64,000 nucleotides of DNA from Roseinatronobacter bogoriensis DSM 18756. Lineage in GTDB: Bacteria; Pseudomonadota; Alphaproteobacteria; Rhodobacterales; Rhodobacteraceae. The stretch lies in assembly GCF_004366635.1 (NCBI RefSeq), contig NZ_SORN01000008.1, positions 86,161-150,160 of the forward strand. The letters are read 5' to 3'. How positions within the stretch are numbered: position 1 is the first letter of the stretch; each line of letters opens with the position of its first letter. Of this stretch, positions 51,924-61,280 are shown in pieces. Both the position numbers and the translations under genes were made by a program. Under the pieces are notes generated by a model. The model saw only the letters and a list, made by a program, of their open reading frames with translations. It ran no database searches and had not been told where the DNA came from.

Positions 51924-54440
51924 ATGGATGTCATCTCGCTCGTCAGCATTGTTGCTGCGCTGTTCATCGTCATTTCTCTGAGCGAGCCTCTGGCCGACCG
52001 CACACGGCTGCCCTACACAGTGGTTCTGGCCATCATCGGCACGTTGATCGGCCTTGGTGCAGTATTTCTGGTTGATCACGGTCGCGACTTCCTTGGCTTT
52101 CCGCTGGCCCTCGAGATGTTCGAACTGAACATTCGCTCCAGTGTGTTTCTGGCGGTCCTGCTGCCGACGCTGCTGTTTCAGGTCTCGCTTGGGCTGAACC
52201 TGCGCCGGATGGCCGATGACTGGGTGCCTATTCTGGTCATGGCGGTTCTGGCCGTTGTGGTGGCAACCCTGACCATCGGCTTTGCCCTGACGCCCTTCAC
52301 CACGCTGCCGCTGATGGCCTGCCTGATGCTGGGCGCGATTGTAGCAACAACCGATCCCTCGGCGGTGGTCAGCATATTTCGCAATATCGCAGCCCCACAA
52401 CGCCTGACGCGCATTGTCGAGGGCGAGAGTTTGCTGAACGATGCCGCTGCCATCGCTCTGTTCGGCTTCTTCCTGACCTTTGTCATGCTGGGTGTTCCGA
52501 ACCCCACCTTGCGCGATGCGCTGGTGGGATTTCCGATACTTGTCTTCGGCGGGATCGGCATCGGCTGGGTCTTCGCGCGCGTCTGCATCGCTCTCTTCGC
52601 TTTGATGAGCCGCTACCCCCGGGCACAGGTCTCGCTCAGCGTGGCGCTGCCTTATGTCACCTATCTGGTGGCCGACCAGATCCTCGGCGTTTCGGGCGTG
52701 ATCGCTGTGGTCATGGCCGGGATGACGCTCAATTACCTTGGGCCGGGTCGCCTGGCACCCGCGAGTTGGACCTATCTGCGCGAGGTCTGGGATGTGCTTG
52801 CCCATTGGGCGGGCGCGCTGATCTTTCTGCTGGCGGCATTTCTGGTGCCGCGCCTGCTGGGCGATGTCCAGTTGCGCGATCTTGCGCTGATCGGCGTGGT
52901 CATCGTTGCGGCCACCGTCGCACGCCTGTTCATGCTTTATGGGGTGTTGCCGCTATTGACCGCGATGAAACTGTCGCCGCGTGTGGATCGTCCTTACCGT
53001 GTGGCAATCCTCTGGGGTGGTTTGCGCGGTGCCGTGACGCTGGCCCTTGCGCTGGCGGTAACCGAAAACATGCGCGTTACCGCAGATATTCAGCGTGAAA
53101 TCGGGGTTCTTGCCACAGGCTTCACCCTGTTCACGCTGCTTATGCAAGGGACGACCCTGCGCTGGATCATCTCCTTTCTCGGGCTTGACCGGCTGTCGCG
53201 ACTGGACCGCGCCCTGTCCAATCAGGTGATCGCGGTCGCGCTTGAAAATGTGCGTGAAGAGGTCGCGAATACAGCCAAGCGGCATGAACTGACCCGCGAC
53301 ATTGTCCGCTCCGAGGCCAAACGCTTTGCAGAGCGGCTCGACAGCGCGATGGAAAAGGCCGAGGGGGTTGATGAAATCCACGACCGCGACCGGATCACGC
53401 TGGGCCTTGTCGCGCTTGCCGGGCGCGAACGGGACATGATCATCGAGGCGTTTCGCGAACAGCAGATTTCGGCGCGGCTGGCTGAAGCCATGCTGTCGGA
53501 TGCTGACCGCCTGATCGAGCGCACGCGCGCGGGTGGGCGCGACGAGTATCGCACCGCCGGACGGCTGAGCCTCGCGCGCGGGCGGTGGTATAGTTTCGCG
53601 ATCTTTCTGCACAACCGGCTGGGTCGGTCGGGCCTGCTCGCGCGCATGACAGCAGATCGCTTCGAGATCCTGTTGCAGCAGCGCCTGACGTTGCGCGACC
53701 TGCATGGCTATATCGACGGCAAGATCCGCCGCATCCACGGCCGCCGCGTGGCTGATCTGCTGCACGAATTGCTCAAGCGGCGCGAAGATGAGACCCAATC
53801 GGCGCTCGACGGTTTGCGTCTGCAATATCCGGGCTATGCCGAAGAGATCGAACGCCGCTTCATTCGGCGCACATCGCTGCGTCTGGAAGAACGTGAATAT
53901 GATATCCTCTACCAGGATGGGCTGATCGGACGAGAGCTTCTGACCACACTGAAGCAGGAACTGGCCGGAAAACGCAAATCTGCGGAAGATCGGCCTGCGC
54001 TGGACCTTGCCGTGCAGAAAACCGAGCTCGTGCGCCAGTTCCCGCTTTTTGCCGACATGGACGATGCGGCCCGGACCCGGCTCTCGAAGGCGCTCAAGGC
54101 GCGCTATGTCCAGCCTGGCGAGGTGCTGATGCGCAAGGGCGATGTGCCCCGCGAGGTATATTTCATCGCTTCGGGAGCTGTCGAACTTGAAACCGCGGGT
54201 CAGAAGAGCAAGCTGGGCCGTGGAGAGATGTTCGGACAATTGGCCCTTCTGAGCCGCCAGATTCGCCGCACCCAGATCACAGCGATCAGCCATACAACCC
54301 TGCTTGTGCTGGACGAGGCCCGTTTCCGCCGCCTTCTGCAACGCAGTGAGGCAATGCGTGTCGCGGTCAAAGAGAGTGCAGAGAAGCGCGGGCTTTCGAT
54401 CGGAAGTCTAGATATTGACCCGTCGAGCACTGACGGCTGA
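51924..54440 (+). CDS. CPA1-type Na+/H+ antiporter with cyclic-nucleotide-binding tail
   Basis: The 838-residue protein has a NhaP/CPA1 membrane domain (about residues 1-410) with ATTDPSAVVSIF and GESLLNDAAAIALF, the family's ion-binding motif. A long helical region follows, then a cNMP-binding domain (about 690-790: FPLFADMD, GEVLMRKGDVPREVYFIASG). The family exchanges sodium or potassium for protons. The layout is that of plant SOS1-like and bacterial NhaP-C antiporters. It follows the PII-like gene by 84 bp. Confidence 0.9.
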   Translation: MDVISLVSIVAALFIVISLSEPLADRTRLPYTVVLAIIGTLIGLGAVFLVDHGRDFLGFPLALEMFELNIRSSVFLAVLLPTLLFQVSLGLNLRRMADDWVPILVMAVLAVVVATLTIGFALTPFTTLPLMACLMLGAIVATTDPSAVVSIFRNIAAPQRLTRIVEGESLLNDAAAIALFGFFLTFVMLGVPNPTLRDALVGFPILVFGGIGIGWVFARVCIALFALMSRYPRAQVSLSVALPYVTYLVADQILGVSGVIAVVMAGMTLNYLGPGRLAPASWTYLREVWDVLAHWAGALIFLLAAFLVPRLLGDVQLRDLALIGVVIVAATVARLFMLYGVLPLLTAMKLSPRVDRPYRVAILWGGLRGAVTLALALAVTENMRVTADIQREIGVLATGFTLFTLLMQGTTLRWIISFLGLDRLSRLDRALSNQVIAVALENVREEVANTAKRHELTRDIVRSEAKRFAERLDSAMEKAEGVDEIHDRDRITLGLVALAGRERDMIIEAFREQQISARLAEAMLSDADRLIERTRAGGRDEYRTAGRLSLARGRWYSFAIFLHNRLGRSGLLARMTADRFEILLQQRLTLRDLHGYIDGKIRRIHGRRVADLLHELLKRREDETQSALDGLRLQYPGYAEEIERRFIRRTSLRLEEREYDILYQDGLIGRELLTTLKQELAGKRKSAEDRPALDLAVQKTELVRQFPLFADMDDAARTRLSKALKARYVQPGEVLMRKGDVPREVYFIASGAVELETAGQKSKLGRGEMFGQLALLSRQIRRTQITAISHTTLLVLDEARFRRLLQRSEAMRVAVKESAEKRGLSIGSLDIDPSSTDG

Positions 54441-54658
54441 CTGGCAGCTTAAGCCATATGCTGCGTGCGCAATGCTGCTACCTCACAGTCCGAATTCCGC
54501 CCTGCCTGTCGATCACCCGAAGCATGCCGCACCATGCATAGCCGTCTGTAATGAGGCTGCAGCGCACATATGCTGCGCAGGATATGAATGGCCGCTTCAG
54601 TGAGCACTGGAATAGAGGCCGGCCATCGGCTCCGAGCCGCGTCTATCGATCCATCAAG
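54441..54658. other. Gene-free stretch downstream of the CPA1 antiporter
   Basis: These 218 bases hold no gene I can support. The two copies of CATATGCTGCG(T/C) near 54457 and 54568 are short and may be chance. The stretch marks the right border of the ion-transport block. Confidence 0.3.
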
Positions 54659-54931
54659 TCACATTCTCAGTTCTAGCTGCCGCCGATCATCCTTCGGTTT
54701 CGGGTCGCGCCAAGGCTTCGGGATTTCCACCTTACAAACCCTCGCCCACCCCATCAGGTGCCGGTCAACCGCCAGCTTTGCAGCCTTCTTGAACTGATCC
54801 GCCTCATCACATGGCACCCAGATGGCGATGCGGAGCAGGCCTTTGTCCTGCTTCCGTGCATCGGATGCTTTCACATTCCGCAAATGCCGCTGCCTATCGC
54901 CCTTCAACGCTTTCCCTGATTTTCCTGCCAT
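54659..54931 (-). CDS. Small possible DNA-binding protein divergent from hsdM
   Basis: The 90-residue basic protein starts MAGKSGKALKGDRQRHLRNV and has a middle part RIAIWVPCDEADQFKKAAKLA that resembles a ribbon-helix-helix unit (beta strand then helix). I do not recognise the family. GGAAGG lies before the start at 54931; a longer frame (to 55042) lacks a site. It is divergent from the restriction genes across four spaced AGTACT sites, so it is a candidate regulator of them. Confidence 0.6.
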   Translation of the reverse strand: MAGKSGKALKGDRQRHLRNVKASDARKQDKGLLRIAIWVPCDEADQFKKAAKLAVDRHLMGWARVCKVEIPKPWRDPKPKDDRRQLELRM

Positions 54932-55004
54932 AGTCAGACCTTCCAGATGTATATCCGGATATTCCTGCACATGCGTGAAAAACAAAATGGGAAAAATGGA
55001 TGAC

Positions 55005-55079
55005 AGTACTTGCCAAATTACAGTTCTAGTACTGCCTGCCAAACCCGCTCAGTACTGACGGCCTTGCCGCATCAGTACT
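55005..55079. repeat. Four AGTACT palindromes at exact 23-bp period
   Basis: AGTACT occurs at 55005-55010, 55028-55033, 55051-55056 and 55074-55079, each exactly 23 bases from the last. The last two share AGTACTGACSGCC. No copy occurs 23 bases before or after the set. It lies between the divergent small gene and hsdM, ending 88 bases before the hsdM ATG, where operators or iterons would be expected. Confidence 0.85.
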
Positions 55080-55167
55080 GACCGCCCCGCCGGTTTCCCC
55101 GCTCAACCCGGTAGCGATCCGGCGATCCCTCTGCTATTCCATAGAAAAACCGACAGGACAGGACCGC

Positions 55168-56676
55168 ATGACCCCGATCACCCAAGCCGATATCAACAAA
55201 GCCGCATGGTCGGCCTGTGACACCTTTCGCGGCGTGGTCGATCCCAGCATCTACAAGGATTATGTCCTGACGATGCTCTTCCTGAAATACCTGTCTGACG
55301 TCTGGAAAGACCACCACACCCGCTACACCACTGATCACCCCAACGCCCCCGATCTGGTCGCAGCTCTGATGGCGCAAGAGGCCTTTGTCCTGCCCAAAGG
55401 CGCCAGCTTTGATGACCTTTACGCTCGCCGCCACGAACCCGGCCTTGGCGAACGCATCGACAAGGCGCTTCATGCCATTGAAGAGGCGAACATCACCAAA
55501 CTGCGGGACGTCTTCCAGGATATCAGCTTCAACTCCACCCGCCTCGGCGCCGAGGATCAGAAGAACGACATCCTGCGCTTTCTGCTCGAAGATTTCGCCA
55601 AACCCGCCCTTGATCTGCGGCCCAGCCGGGTGGGCACGCTCGACATCATCGGCGGGGCCTATGAATACCTGATCTCGCGTTTCGCCGCCACGGCGGGCAA
55701 GAAGGCGGGCGAATTCTACACCCCGGCCGAAGTCTCCGACCTCATGGCCCAACTGGTCGACCCGCAACCGGGCGATGACATCTGCGATCCCACCTGCGGC
55801 TCGGCGTCCCTTCTGATGAAATGCGCCCGCCTGATCCGCGACAGGCACAATTCCCGCCACTATGCCCTCTTCGGGCAAGAGGCCATCGGTTCCACCTGGG
55901 CGCTGGCCAAGATGAACCTCTTTCTGCATGCCGAGGAAAATCACCAGGTCGAATGGGGCGACACGATCCGCAACCCCAAACTGCGCACCCGCGATGACTT
56001 GTTGCGCCATTTCGATGTGGTCGTGGCCAACCCGCCGTTCAGCCTGGAAAAATGGGGCGTGGAATCGGCGGAAAATGACCGCTTTGGCCGGTTCCGCCGG
56101 GGCCTGCCGCCCAAAACCAAGGGCGATTATGCCTTTATCCTGCATATGGTTGAAACCCTCAAACCCCGCACGGGCCGCATGGCGGTGGTGGTGCCGCATG
56201 GCGTTTTGTTCCGCGGCGGGGCCGAGGGGCGCATCCGCGAGGCGCTGATCCGTGAAAACCTGCTCGATGCCGTGATCGGCCTGCCGGAAAAGCTGTTTTT
56301 CGGCACGGGCATTCCCGCCGCCATTCTGGTGTTTCGCAAATTCAAGGCCGACGATTCCGTCATCTTCATCGATGCCAGCCGAGAGTTCGAGGCTGGCACC
56401 AACCAGAACACCCTGACCCCCGCCAATCTGGACCGGATCACCGCCACCTACCGGGCGCGGGAAAGCGTGGACAAATACGCATATCGGGCGACGCTGGCGG
56501 ATGTTGAGGGCAATGATTTCAACCTGAATATCCCAAGATATGTGGATACATTCGAGGCCGAAGATCAGATTGACCTGATGGCCGTGCGGGCCGAGCGGAT
56601 GGAATTGAAGGACGAGATGGAGGCACTGGAGGCCCGCATGGCCGGATATCTGCGGGAGCTGGGTTATGGTGCCTGA
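55168..56676 (+). CDS. hsdM: Type I restriction-modification, DNA methyltransferase subunit
   Basis: The 502-residue protein has an N-terminal helical domain, then the N6-adenine methyltransferase motifs DPTCGSAS (about residue 208) and NPPF (about 289), with GEFYTPAEVSDLMA between. With HsdS it methylates the recognition site and with HsdR forms the full enzyme. Its end overlaps the start of hsdS by 11 bases. Confidence 0.96.
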   Translation: MTPITQADINKAAWSACDTFRGVVDPSIYKDYVLTMLFLKYLSDVWKDHHTRYTTDHPNAPDLVAALMAQEAFVLPKGASFDDLYARRHEPGLGERIDKALHAIEEANITKLRDVFQDISFNSTRLGAEDQKNDILRFLLEDFAKPALDLRPSRVGTLDIIGGAYEYLISRFAATAGKKAGEFYTPAEVSDLMAQLVDPQPGDDICDPTCGSASLLMKCARLIRDRHNSRHYALFGQEAIGSTWALAKMNLFLHAEENHQVEWGDTIRNPKLRTRDDLLRHFDVVVANPPFSLEKWGVESAENDRFGRFRRGLPPKTKGDYAFILHMVETLKPRTGRMAVVVPHGVLFRGGAEGRIREALIRENLLDAVIGLPEKLFFGTGIPAAILVFRKFKADDSVIFIDASREFEAGTNQNTLTPANLDRITATYRARESVDKYAYRATLADVEGNDFNLNIPRYVDTFEAEDQIDLMAVRAERMELKDEMEALEARMAGYLRELGYGA

Positions 56677-57880
56677 GGGTTGGGATGTTGTCGCGGCCAA
56701 CACCATCTGTGAGCGTATCAGCGTTGGCATCGTCGTAAAACCAAAAGACTATTACGTCCCCGAGGGCGAGGGCATCCGTGCCTTTCGCTCTGCCAATGTG
56801 CGAGAGGGGGCAATAGAGGATCGAAACTGGGTTTACATTTCCGACGAAGGCCACCGCAAAAACAAGAAGTCCGAGCTTCAGGCCGGTGATGTGCTTGTCG
56901 TGAGGACAGGTTATCCGGGCACGGCCTGCGTGGTCACTGAGGAATATGCGGGCAGCAATTGCATTGACATTATTTTTGCTCGTGCTGATCGAACACAGGT
57001 TCTGCCTGAATTTCTGTGCATGTTTATCAATTCAGAATTTGGCAAACAACAAGTTCTGGATAATCAAGGCGGACTTGCCCAACAGCATTTTAATGTCGGG
57101 TCATTCAATGTCTTGAAGGTTCCCCTCCCCCCCCTTGCCGAGCAAAAGCGGATTGCCGAGGTTTTGGGGGTTTGGGATCGGGCGATCGAGGTGGCGGGCA
57201 AACAGCTTGACCTCGCCCGCACCCAAAAACGCGCCCTCATGCAAACCCTCCTAACCCCCACCCGCCGCTTCCCGGGGTATGAAGGGCAGCCATGGAAAGA
57301 GGTGCGGTTGGGGGATGTGGCCGAGATAAAGATTGGCGGCACACCATCGCGGGCAGAGCCAGCCTATTGGGCGCAGGGTGAAGATGGCCACACATGGCTG
57401 TCAATCGCCGATCTGGGGCCGAAAATGCTCAACCGTTCAAAAGAGACCATCACAGATGAAGGTATCCGCCGAAGCAACGTGAAACTCGTGCCCGCTGGGA
57501 CTGTCGTGATGAGCTTCAAACTGACAATCGGAAAACTTGGCATTGCGGCAGTGCCGCTTTACACCAATGAGGCAATCTGCGCGATCACGCCGAACAGCGA
57601 TGACAGCTTTGAGCCGCGTTTCCTATTTCACTTGCTTCAAGTGACCGACCTGTTGGGGGATGTTGACCAAGCTGTCAAAGGCAAGACCTTGAACAAGGCA
57701 AAGCTCTCGGAACTCGTAATCAAGCTGCCCGATATTTCGGAACAGCGTTACGTCGCCCAGTTTCTTGATGAACAGGACGAACTTGTTGCTGCACACGAAA
57801 CCCAGATCACCCGCCTACAAGCCGAAAAGAAAGCCCTGATGCAACAGCTTCTCACGGGCCAGAAACGGCTGGCGGTGTGA
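56666..57880 (+). CDS. hsdS: Type I restriction-modification, specificity subunit
   Basis: The 404-residue protein has two target recognition domains (about 1-150 and 205-350) separated by the conserved helix ending LARTQKRALMQTLLTPTRRF and closed by ITRLQAEKKALMQQLLTGQKRL. This is the two-domain layout that reads a bipartite DNA site. The recognition sequence cannot be inferred. The first domain is slightly AT-richer than the neighbours, as expected of swapped specificity domains. hsdR follows after 121 bases that hold no gene. Confidence 0.94.
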   Translation: MVPEGWDVVAANTICERISVGIVVKPKDYYVPEGEGIRAFRSANVREGAIEDRNWVYISDEGHRKNKKSELQAGDVLVVRTGYPGTACVVTEEYAGSNCIDIIFARADRTQVLPEFLCMFINSEFGKQQVLDNQGGLAQQHFNVGSFNVLKVPLPPLAEQKRIAEVLGVWDRAIEVAGKQLDLARTQKRALMQTLLTPTRRFPGYEGQPWKEVRLGDVAEIKIGGTPSRAEPAYWAQGEDGHTWLSIADLGPKMLNRSKETITDEGIRRSNVKLVPAGTVVMSFKLTIGKLGIAAVPLYTNEAICAITPNSDDSFEPRFLFHLLQVTDLLGDVDQAVKGKTLNKAKLSELVIKLPDISEQRYVAQFLDEQDELVAAHETQITRLQAEKKALMQQLLTGQKRLAV

Positions 57881-58001
57881 CAAAACAAAAGGGCCTCAGG
57901 GAAAGCCCAAGACCCAGTTGCCGATCAGGAATAGCCCAATCCAGCCCCCAGATTACCCCAAACCCCTTTGAAAGCCCACCCGTTTTTGCCAAGGTAACCC
58001 C

Positions 58002-61000
58002 ATGACCCACACCCCCGACCCCCGCGAAGATGCCGCCGCCGTGGTTCCGGCCCTGCATATGCTGGGGGTTCTCGGGTGGGATTACCTGTCGCCCCGTGAC
58101 TGCCTTGCGGCGCGGGGATCAACCCGTGCGGTGATCATGGCCCCTGTGTTGCGGGATTACCTTGCGGCGTTTCGCTTCGACTTCAAGGGTGCCCGCCACC
58201 CCCTGCCGCCCGAGGGCGTGGCGCAGGTGATCCAGACCCTTGCCGCGACGGGCCTGTCCGAGGGGTTGCAGGCGGCCGCGAAAACCATCTGGCGGCATCT
58301 GGTGCATGGGGTGACGGTGAACCTGATCACGGGCGGCCAGCGCCATTCCGTCACCGTGCCGCTGATCGACTGGGTCAATGCGCGCGCCAACCGCTTTCAC
58401 GTGACCGAGGAAATGGTGGTGGACCGTGCGGGCGGCACAGGCACCTATCGCCCCGATCTGGTCTGTTTCGTGAATGGCCTGCCCCTTGCGGTGATCGAGG
58501 CGAAACGCCCCGTCAGCCTCGCCACCCTGCGCCCCACGGTTGAAGAGGGGATCAGCCAGAACATCCGCAACCAGCGGGGTGACGGCATCCCCGAACTCTA
58601 CGCCTTTGCGCAGGTGGTCATGGCAATCTCGGGTCATGATGCCCGCTATGCCACCACGGGAACGCCCGCGAAATTCTGGTCGATCTGGCGCGAGGAAGAG
58701 GTGAGCGAGGCGGAGGTGTCTGCCCTGAAAAACACCCCCATGGCCGCAGGCTTCGCCGATGCGATTTTTCAGGATCGCCCCTATGCCACGCGGCGCGGGT
58801 TTGAACGGATGATGTCCGCCCCCGTCTTGGTCACCGATCAGGACAGGGCCTTGGTCGGCCTGCTGCGCCCCGACCGTCTGCTGGATATGGCGCGGCGGTT
58901 CGTGTTCTTCGACGGCAAGGCGGGCAAGATCATCGCCCGTTATCAACAGGTGCAGGGCGTCAAGGCGATCCTGGACCAGGTGCGCAGCCGCCGCCCCGAT
59001 GGATCGCGGGAGGGCGGCGTGATCTGGCACACCACGGGGTCGGGCAAATCGAACCTGATGGTGATCTTGTCACGGGCCTTGCTGATCGACCCCGATCTGG
59101 CCGGGTGCCGTGTGATTGTCGTGACCGACAGGGTTGATCTGGAACGGCAATTGTCGGGGACATTCCTGTCAGGCGGGGCGTTTGGGTCCGAGATTGCGTC
59201 CAAGGTGGATGGCGAGCGGTCGCGGGCGCAATCGGGCCGCGATCTGGCCCTGCGGATCGGGCAAGGGGAAGAGCGGATCATCTTCACCCTGCTGCAAAAA
59301 TTCACCTCGGCCACCAAGCTGCCGGAATGCAAGAACACGTCCGACAAGCTGATCGTTCTGGTGGATGAGGGGCATCGCAGCCAAGGCGGAGAAAACCACG
59401 AACGGATGCGGATGGCCCTGCCAAATGCGGCTTTCATTGCGTTCACCGGGACCCCCCTGTTGAAAGAGGACAAGACCCGCAACAAATTCGGGCCGATCCT
59501 GCATGCCTATACGATGGCCCGGGCGGTCGAGGATGGGGCGGTCACGCCACTGATCTATGAGGAACGCCGCCCGAAGCTGTCGATTGACGAGGTGGCCGTG
59601 GATGCGTGGTTCGAGAAGCACACCGCCGATCTGTCCGAGGCGCAGAAGTCCGACCTGAAACGTAAATACGCCACCCGGGGCGAGGTGTATAAGGCCGAAC
59701 GCCGGATCGAGCTGATCGCCGAGGATATTGCAGATCACTTCTCTCGCAATGTGGCCCCTGACAAGCTGAAGGCGCAACTGGCCACCGACAGTAAGATGTC
59801 CGCGATCCGGTATAAGGCGGCCCTTGATCGCACCGGGAAGGTCACCAGTGCGGTGGTCATTTCAGCCCCCGATACCCGCGAAGGGCATGACGACACCGAC
59901 GAAACAAGGGTGCCCGAGTTGCAGAAATGGTGGACCGCGAATGTTGCGGCAGACCCAGAGGGTTATGAAAAACGTATCCTTGCCAATTTCGCCACGCGCG
60001 GAGAGCCGGAAATCCTGATCGTGGTCGATAGGTTGTTGACGGGCTTTGATGAGCCAAGCAACGCGGTTCTCTACATCGACAAGAACCTGAAAAGCCATAA
60101 CCTGCTGCAAGCCATCGCCCGGGTGAACCGCCTGCATGATGCCAAGAAATTTGGCTATCTGGTGGATTACCGGGGTATTCTGGCCGAGCTGGACGTGTCG
60201 ATCCAGGATTATCAGGATCTGGCCGCAGAGACCGAAAGCGGGTTCGAGGCGGGTGATCTGGTGGGCACGGTCACCAATGTCGCTATGGAATACAAACGCC
60301 TGCCGGGGTTGCATGATGCGCTTTGGGCGATCTTCAAAGGCGTGAAGAACCGAAGCGACACACAACAGTTCCGCCGCGTCCTGATGCCTCAGCTGACCGA
60401 GGATGAGGCAGGGCTGAGCCATGACGAAAACCAGAAACGCCGGGAAGATTTTTACGCGGCCCTGACAGAATTCGGGATGTGCTTGAAACTGGCCCTGTCG
60501 TCGCGGGCGTTTTTTGAGGATGGCGCATTCTCGGAACAGCAGATCCGAACCTACAAGAAAGACCTGACTTTTTTCACGGCGATCCGGCAACAGGCTCGGC
60601 AGGATGCACAGGAAACGGTCGACTTCTCAAAATACGAGGATCAGATCCGCCGACTGGTGGACCGACAGGTCAACGGTCAGGAAATCGTCGACCCGGAAGG
60701 GGTGATCTTGTTGAATGATCTGGGCACCCGTGATGATGATCCTGAGAACTGGAGCGATGAGAAAACCCGGACCGAGGCCGATCTGATCAAGACCCGCATG
60801 CGCAAGACAATCGAGCAGGATCTGGGAGATGACCCCTATGCGCAAAAGGTATTCTCGGATCTATTGAAACAGGCCATCGCGGCAGCGGATGCGCTGTTTG
60901 ACCACCCGCATAAACAGTTCACCCTGCTGAAGGATCTGGAAGACCAGATCGCCGCAAGGAAGACCCCGGGCGTTCCGGATCGCTTTGGCGACAATCGCCA

Positions 61001-61280
61001 TGCGCAAGCGTTTTTCGGGGCAGTTCTGGAGATCAGCAAATCTGAAGATGGCCCTGATCTGAGCGAGGATGCCCTTGTCGCCGAGGCTTTCGCAATCGAT
61101 GCGGCGGTCGAGGCTGCGATACGCACCCATTCCCTCAGCCCTGCCAATATCGAATCCGAGATATCCAAGACCTTGCTGACCCGGTTTTACCGCCTTCTCG
61201 GGGGCCTTGATCAGGCGCAGGCCCTTGTGGCGACTGTCATCGGGATTGTCCGGGCAGGTCGGGCAAAGACCGGCACATGA
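58002..61280 (+). CDS. hsdR: Type I restriction-modification, endonuclease/translocase subunit
   Basis: The 1092-residue protein has the N-terminal nuclease domain (PDLVCFVNGLPLAVIEAK, with the PD-ExK pattern), then the helicase motor: TTGSGKS (about 344-350), DEGHRS (about 455), FTGTPLL and later GFDEPSNAVLYID. The long C-terminal part binds the other subunits. It overlaps the next gene by ATGA. Confidence 0.95.
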   Translation: MTHTPDPREDAAAVVPALHMLGVLGWDYLSPRDCLAARGSTRAVIMAPVLRDYLAAFRFDFKGARHPLPPEGVAQVIQTLAATGLSEGLQAAAKTIWRHLVHGVTVNLITGGQRHSVTVPLIDWVNARANRFHVTEEMVVDRAGGTGTYRPDLVCFVNGLPLAVIEAKRPVSLATLRPTVEEGISQNIRNQRGDGIPELYAFAQVVMAISGHDARYATTGTPAKFWSIWREEEVSEAEVSALKNTPMAAGFADAIFQDRPYATRRGFERMMSAPVLVTDQDRALVGLLRPDRLLDMARRFVFFDGKAGKIIARYQQVQGVKAILDQVRSRRPDGSREGGVIWHTTGSGKSNLMVILSRALLIDPDLAGCRVIVVTDRVDLERQLSGTFLSGGAFGSEIASKVDGERSRAQSGRDLALRIGQGEERIIFTLLQKFTSATKLPECKNTSDKLIVLVDEGHRSQGGENHERMRMALPNAAFIAFTGTPLLKEDKTRNKFGPILHAYTMARAVEDGAVTPLIYEERRPKLSIDEVAVDAWFEKHTADLSEAQKSDLKRKYATRGEVYKAERRIELIAEDIADHFSRNVAPDKLKAQLATDSKMSAIRYKAALDRTGKVTSAVVISAPDTREGHDDTDETRVPELQKWWTANVAADPEGYEKRILANFATRGEPEILIVVDRLLTGFDEPSNAVLYIDKNLKSHNLLQAIARVNRLHDAKKFGYLVDYRGILAELDVSIQDYQDLAAETESGFEAGDLVGTVTNVAMEYKRLPGLHDALWAIFKGVKNRSDTQQFRRVLMPQLTEDEAGLSHDENQKRREDFYAALTEFGMCLKLALSSRAFFEDGAFSEQQIRTYKKDLTFFTAIRQQARQDAQETVDFSKYEDQIRRLVDRQVNGQEIVDPEGVILLNDLGTRDDDPENWSDEKTRTEADLIKTRMRKTIEQDLGDDPYAQKVFSDLLKQAIAAADALFDHPHKQFTLLKDLEDQIAARKTPGVPDRFGDNRHAQAFFGAVLEISKSEDGPDLSEDALVAEAFAIDAAVEAAIRTHSLSPANIESEISKTLLTRFYRLLGGLDQAQALVATVIGIVRAGRAKTGT

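Noticed and set aside
52953..54341. 462-codon frame antisense to the CPA1 antiporter
   Set aside because: Shadow of a strongly supported gene, no ribosome binding site.
55005..55079. CRISPR-like array
   Set aside because: The repeated part is only 6 bases with 17-base intervals and there are no cas genes; operator or iteron sites fit better. No CRISPR array was seen elsewhere in the window.
55072..56730. 552-codon frame antisense to hsdM
   Set aside because: hsdM motifs on the plus strand are unambiguous; the antisense frame also crosses the periodic AGTACT array without a start signal.
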